Shown here one piece after another: positions 63,505-64,000 of a DNA stretch of 64,000 bases. The stretch lies in contig CM042157.1 of assembly GCA_023376005.1 (NCBI GenBank), forward strand, positions 18,753,392 through 18,817,391, read 5' to 3'. How positions within the stretch are numbered: position 1 is the stretch's first letter; each line of letters starts with the position of its first letter. Position numbers and translations under genes: made by a program. The stretch comes from Doryteuthis pealeii (taxonomy: Eukaryota > Mollusca > Cephalopoda > Myopsida > Loliginidae). Under the pieces are notes generated by a model. That model was given only the letters and a program-made list of their open reading frames with translations. It made no database searches and was not told the DNA's origin.

Positions 63505-64000
63505 GTCTGTTTGTTTTGTTATGCTTTACGGCATATCAACCTCAGTGGGTCATTTAATGTTGATAAAGTTTTGAAATAAAGTCATTCTTAATGGATACTC
63601 AATGTTTTTTTTATAAACACATTTTTTTATTTAAACCATAGATAGGACCCTAATAGGTACTACCACTCCGGGTCAGAGTGGACCAGGGAGCAATAGTGAT
63701 GAAGGAGTGCTCCGCATTCCCCAGACCTCCAAAACTGGAACCTCACCATCAGATAGAGTTTAACGTCATTCCCAGGACATGCAGACCCTCAGCTACCGCC
63801 TTCTAGCACCATATGATAAAAAAGTGTTTGGGCTTGCCATAAGGGTAAATAGGGTTGGGAAAATCATATAGTTGCTAGGGGTTTGACGTGGCCATCCGAT
63901 TGATCGGAGGGGGGCCTCTCCGACCGCCCGTCTAGACAAAGAAAGGGCCAAAGTGGAGTATTGTAAGTCATGGACTGCTCGACCACCTGGGTTCTGTCGC
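63505..64000 (+). repeat. Repeat B, copy 2, cut by the window end
   Basis: Parallel to 38738-39220. Confidence 0.65.

Larger units (their letters stand above)
59001..64000 (+). repeat. Direct large duplication, copy 2 (runs off the window)
   Basis: Its left edge coincides with the gap. It follows copy 1 from about 33588, skips 33746-34504 and continues in parallel to the window end (equivalent to about 39220). It holds its own copies of repeat B, Helitron A, SINE D, element K and LINE L. Confidence 0.85.

Overview
The window is gene-poor, AT-rich animal nuclear DNA built almost entirely from transposon remains and simple repeats. I find no intact protein-coding gene. Most long open frames are (TA)n, (TTC)n, (GA)n or GA-minisatellite translations. 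TTAGGG-type telomeric motifs, tRNA-headed SINEs, Helitrons, Penelope-like and R2-like retroelement pieces, mariner and hAT relics, and very many (TA)n/(CA)n arrays point to a large repeat-rich metazoan genome. A lophotrochozoan, plausibly a cephalopod or other mollusc, is my best guess, but this is inference from repeat style and not from a marker gene. Frequent one-base indels, mostly in homopolymers, between near-identical copies suggest a noisy long-read assembly.

Layout. 0-5 kb: telomere-like decay, an old copy of a GC-rich cassette, and a hAT-type MITE with a perfect 8-bp target duplication. 5-13 kb: a Helitron inserted inside another Helitron, a long foldback element, a second Helitron family, a telomere-motif minisatellite and a solo LTR with a 4-bp target duplication. 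13-16 kb: pyrimidine and (TA)n arrays, a palindromic element and a decayed R2/NeSL-type endonuclease. 17-21 kb: a second solo LTR of the same family, mariner transposase fragments, a plus-strand Helitron, a tRNA-type SINE and a Penelope GIY-YIG endonuclease remnant. 22-26 kb: GA-rich minisatellite with two alternating unit types. 27-31 kb: back-to-back Helitrons, one with a tandem-duplicated GC cassette. 33.5-39.2 kb and 59.0-64.0 kb: the same segment twice in direct orientation; copy 2 begins immediately after a 10-N gap and differs from copy 1 by whole-element insertions. 40-58 kb: foldbacks, SINEs and LINE ends embedded in (TA)n, a 5S-rRNA-like relic and long stretches of unrecognised AT-rich DNA.

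The most interesting items are: (1) hammerhead ribozyme-like motifs in four copies of a (TA)n-flanked repeat, one of which has a tRNA-like pol III head, with compensatory changes in two stems; (2) a 126-bp GC-rich cassette with a 12-bp closing stem and five internal hairpins, carried by Helitrons in zero, one or two copies; (3) the 5-kb direct duplication with presence/absence of individual elements, which looks like either two haplotypes placed in series or a recent segmental duplication.
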